64,000 bases of DNA. Origin: Antedon bifida (lineage: Eukaryota > Echinodermata > Crinoidea > Comatulida > Antedonidae). Positions 61,701-64,000 of this stretch are shown here, one piece after another (within the stretch, counting starts at the first letter, position 1; each line of letters starts with the position of its first letter). A model generated the notes under the pieces. It did not search any database, had not been told where the DNA came from, and was given only the letters and a program-made list of their open reading frames with translations. Made by a program: the position numbers and the translations under genes. Where the stretch lies: positions 29,865,820 through 29,929,819 of the forward strand of contig OY727096.1 in assembly GCA_963402885.1 (NCBI GenBank), given 5' to 3'.

Positions 61701-64000
61701 TATCCAATCGAGTTTCATACATATATCGAAAATGTTGATCAAAGAATGGCTATTATAAATACTTATTAAATATGGAATTCTCAATCTGCCTTTTTTTTTT
61801 ATTATACAATGTTTATATTTTACATTACAACACATGATTATTTGCAAAACCAATTCACAAAAACAATTCCAAGCAAAATTCCTATTACTTTACACACAAA
61901 AGTTTATTATATCCTGTTTAAAAAATTAAAAAATAAACATTCATTAATTTGTACCCAAATGCTCTGCAATTTCTTTCTAGCTGTTTTCATTTTTTCTGTA
62001 ATTTGCCTTTTGCTCTATTTGTTGAAAATCAATTTCAATAACAATACAAGGAAAAGGTATAAGAACAAGCAAAATAGACCTATCAATTAATTTACAGGTC
62101 CATGGTAAGCATGATGCAATAGCTTTTCTATTTCCTTATTATTATCTACTTCCTGGACAAACCTTGCCATACCAGTAAAACAAGTTTTGTGTTACATCAT
62201 GCAGAAAATGTAAAAAGGGTTCAAATCTATCTTATCAATTTTCTTTATACTTTCGCTGCTTTCTACTTCCTGGACAAGTACCAGTAACAATTGTAGGCTT
62301 ACTGGGTTGTATTCTAGGGGACTGTTTCTGTTGCATAACACTAGCTAGTAGATTAACCATATACTTGACAAATTTAAGGGAGAAAAATGGGCGGGACTTG
62401 CTTATATATATCTATATGGTAAATCATCATCTGCAAATATACCAGCAAAACTTACTGTTCATATGATAAATCTCACACACATGTGACATAAGACCTTACT
62501 ACGATTGATCAGCAAAATGAATACATTATTATAATTTTGGCCAAGAGAATTGGGTTCTAGGAAAACTACCCCTTGGACAATTACCCCCATGCAGAAAACA
62601 CAATCTGGGACTCACCTAATAAGGGTTAGGTATGTTTTTAGTAGTGTCTTTGTATGATGGCTGTCTTGTGGGAGTTGTCCTGGGGAGAGTTTACCTTGGT
62701 ATACTCCATGGTATTTTATATTTATTCAAATCTCTCAAATACAAGTCACCCTGAGTTTTCAGTCCACAAGTTCATAAACTCTTCCCTACTATTGGAAAAC
62801 TATTGGACCAGCCAAAGGGTACTGTAGGTTGGCTATAATACAAAATACCAAGAAATTAATGCAGACAGAAATAACATTTATAAATATTATTTTAATTGTT
62901 ATTTCCTCATGCATTTCTTTGGAATTTCACATTTTAATATTAAGTATTAAGCAGAGTTACTGTTTTGCACAGTCAGAATTTCGATTTTTGCCTGGAAACT
63001 ACAAGATATATACGTATGAAACGCCAAAATGTTATCCTTTTACTAATATTTTAATATTATTTAAACAAAATAAAAACTCAGAAGGCAAAGCACCAAACTG
63101 TTTGCTATTATTTAGGCAACCTAAATAAAATGAGTATTCCCCATACTTTTCTTGGTACTATATTTTTAATTCTTTCATTTCAATTCAGCAAAAAAACAAT
63201 TTATCTGTTTATTGTTAAATGAACAAATGTTATTGTGCAATAGAAACATTTAGTTCCTTATTCTTTCTTGGTATTGTTATATTATTCTAATAATGATACT
63301 AAAAAATAGAAAAAAATCGCAACCGCTTAACCAGTCCGTAGTTATTATCTTTTATGTATTCCAGTCGGCGTTTCAATTTTTGTCTGTAAAGGCAATTTAC
63401 ATAGACGAGCGGTAACGGTAAGCGAAAACCGCTTAGCTTGTCCCACATAGAATCTTACACCACCCGTCTGCTCCTTGTTTTGTGTAAATGGTCATAAGAA
63501 ATTACCGCTTGTCTGCTTGGACCTTCTGAGTTATTATATGTATGAAACGCCATGTGTGCCAAAATATTTACATTTTTTGAAACAGAGTCTAGAACTGCAG
63601 CAAAACTAATAAGCAGTTGAAGAAATGACTACATTGATGAAAAAAAGTTGACGAAAAACAAGACTCGGTAGCATTTCCATTTCATTTAATCGCATTTTTC
63701 CATTTTATCTAATCGCATTTTAATTTGTTAAGCAACAAAATTTACAATTTTTTTTCTCTAAGACAAAAACGTGACAATATGTGACATTAAGATTGATCAT
63801 GTGATCGGTAAAATCTCTTTTTAAATTTACATTGAAAAAAAAAACGCTAATAATTGTCATCAATATTGAATATTTATTAAACATACACAAACAGTATACA
63901 ATTCATAAGCTTAGCTATCTAGGAAAAAATTAACTTTCAACTATTTAATGTGAGGTCTTGCCACGAAATGAGTCGCATCATTGGTGAGGTAAAATTGAGA
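58750..64000. other. Non-coding stretch to the end of the window
   Basis: AT-rich; no exon, domain or RNA gene supported. Short inverted words occur at about 61319-61354 ('accatggacc' / 'ggtccatggt') and at 63390-63530 (a loose inverted pair around 'gcggtaa'). Confidence 0.4.
59369..59418. repeat. Hairpin
   Basis: CAGAGGCTCCTC (59369-59380) is exactly inverted at 59407-59418, with a 26-bp loop. Function unknown. Confidence 0.5.

Overview
The window is animal nuclear DNA: AT-rich, short exons separated by GT-AG introns, abundant MITEs and tRNA-derived SINEs, and no bacterial-style gene packing. The actin coding sequence is a deuterostome-type cytoplasmic actin. Together with the frequent TAGGCCTA and TACTGTA words, it suggests a marine deuterostome, most likely an echinoderm. 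The species assignment is inference.

Four genes could be assembled exon by exon with consistent splice phases. (1) A plus-strand LRRC46-like leucine-rich-repeat gene has seven coding exons between 6782 and 10794 (292 aa). (2) A minus-strand WIP/verprolin (WIPF family) gene has five coding exons between 25664 and 16949 (453 aa). It carries the verprolin actin-binding segment, a Gly-rich exon, a very Pro-rich exon and the C-terminal WASP-binding segment. (3) A plus-strand two-exon gene for a highly divergent cyclin lies at 40810-42382 (457 aa) behind a TATA-containing promoter. (4) A plus-strand cytoplasmic actin gene lies at 53461-55007 (376 aa). It has a non-coding first exon, an SRF-type CArG box, and introns after codon 42 and within codon 204. 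Actin and the WIP-family protein belong to the same actin-assembly pathway, but nothing here shows that they are co-regulated.

Region by region: 1-6650 is a graveyard of mobile elements. It holds CRE-palindrome-rich repeats, a foldback element, and a 3.6-kb element with long inverted ends that contains a LINE remnant and SINEs. 6680-11100 is LRRC46. 11800-16000 holds a SINE and two minisatellites. 16949-25730 is WIPF with MITEs in its introns. 25870-40700 is non-coding, with several inverted-repeat elements and a 33-37-bp minisatellite. 40660-42400 is the cyclin gene, followed by 1.5 kb of very AT-rich sequence. 44800-46100 holds small MITEs. 52.2-55.6 kb holds a possible divergent first exon and the actin gene. 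55.6-64 kb has no confident gene, only unproven ORFs and repeats.

The most interesting points are the cyclin that appears to lack the canonical CDK-contact residues, a MITE family that carries perfect CArG boxes, the Ser-to-Ala change in the actin nucleotide loop, and a SINE ending in a perfect 40-bp palindrome.
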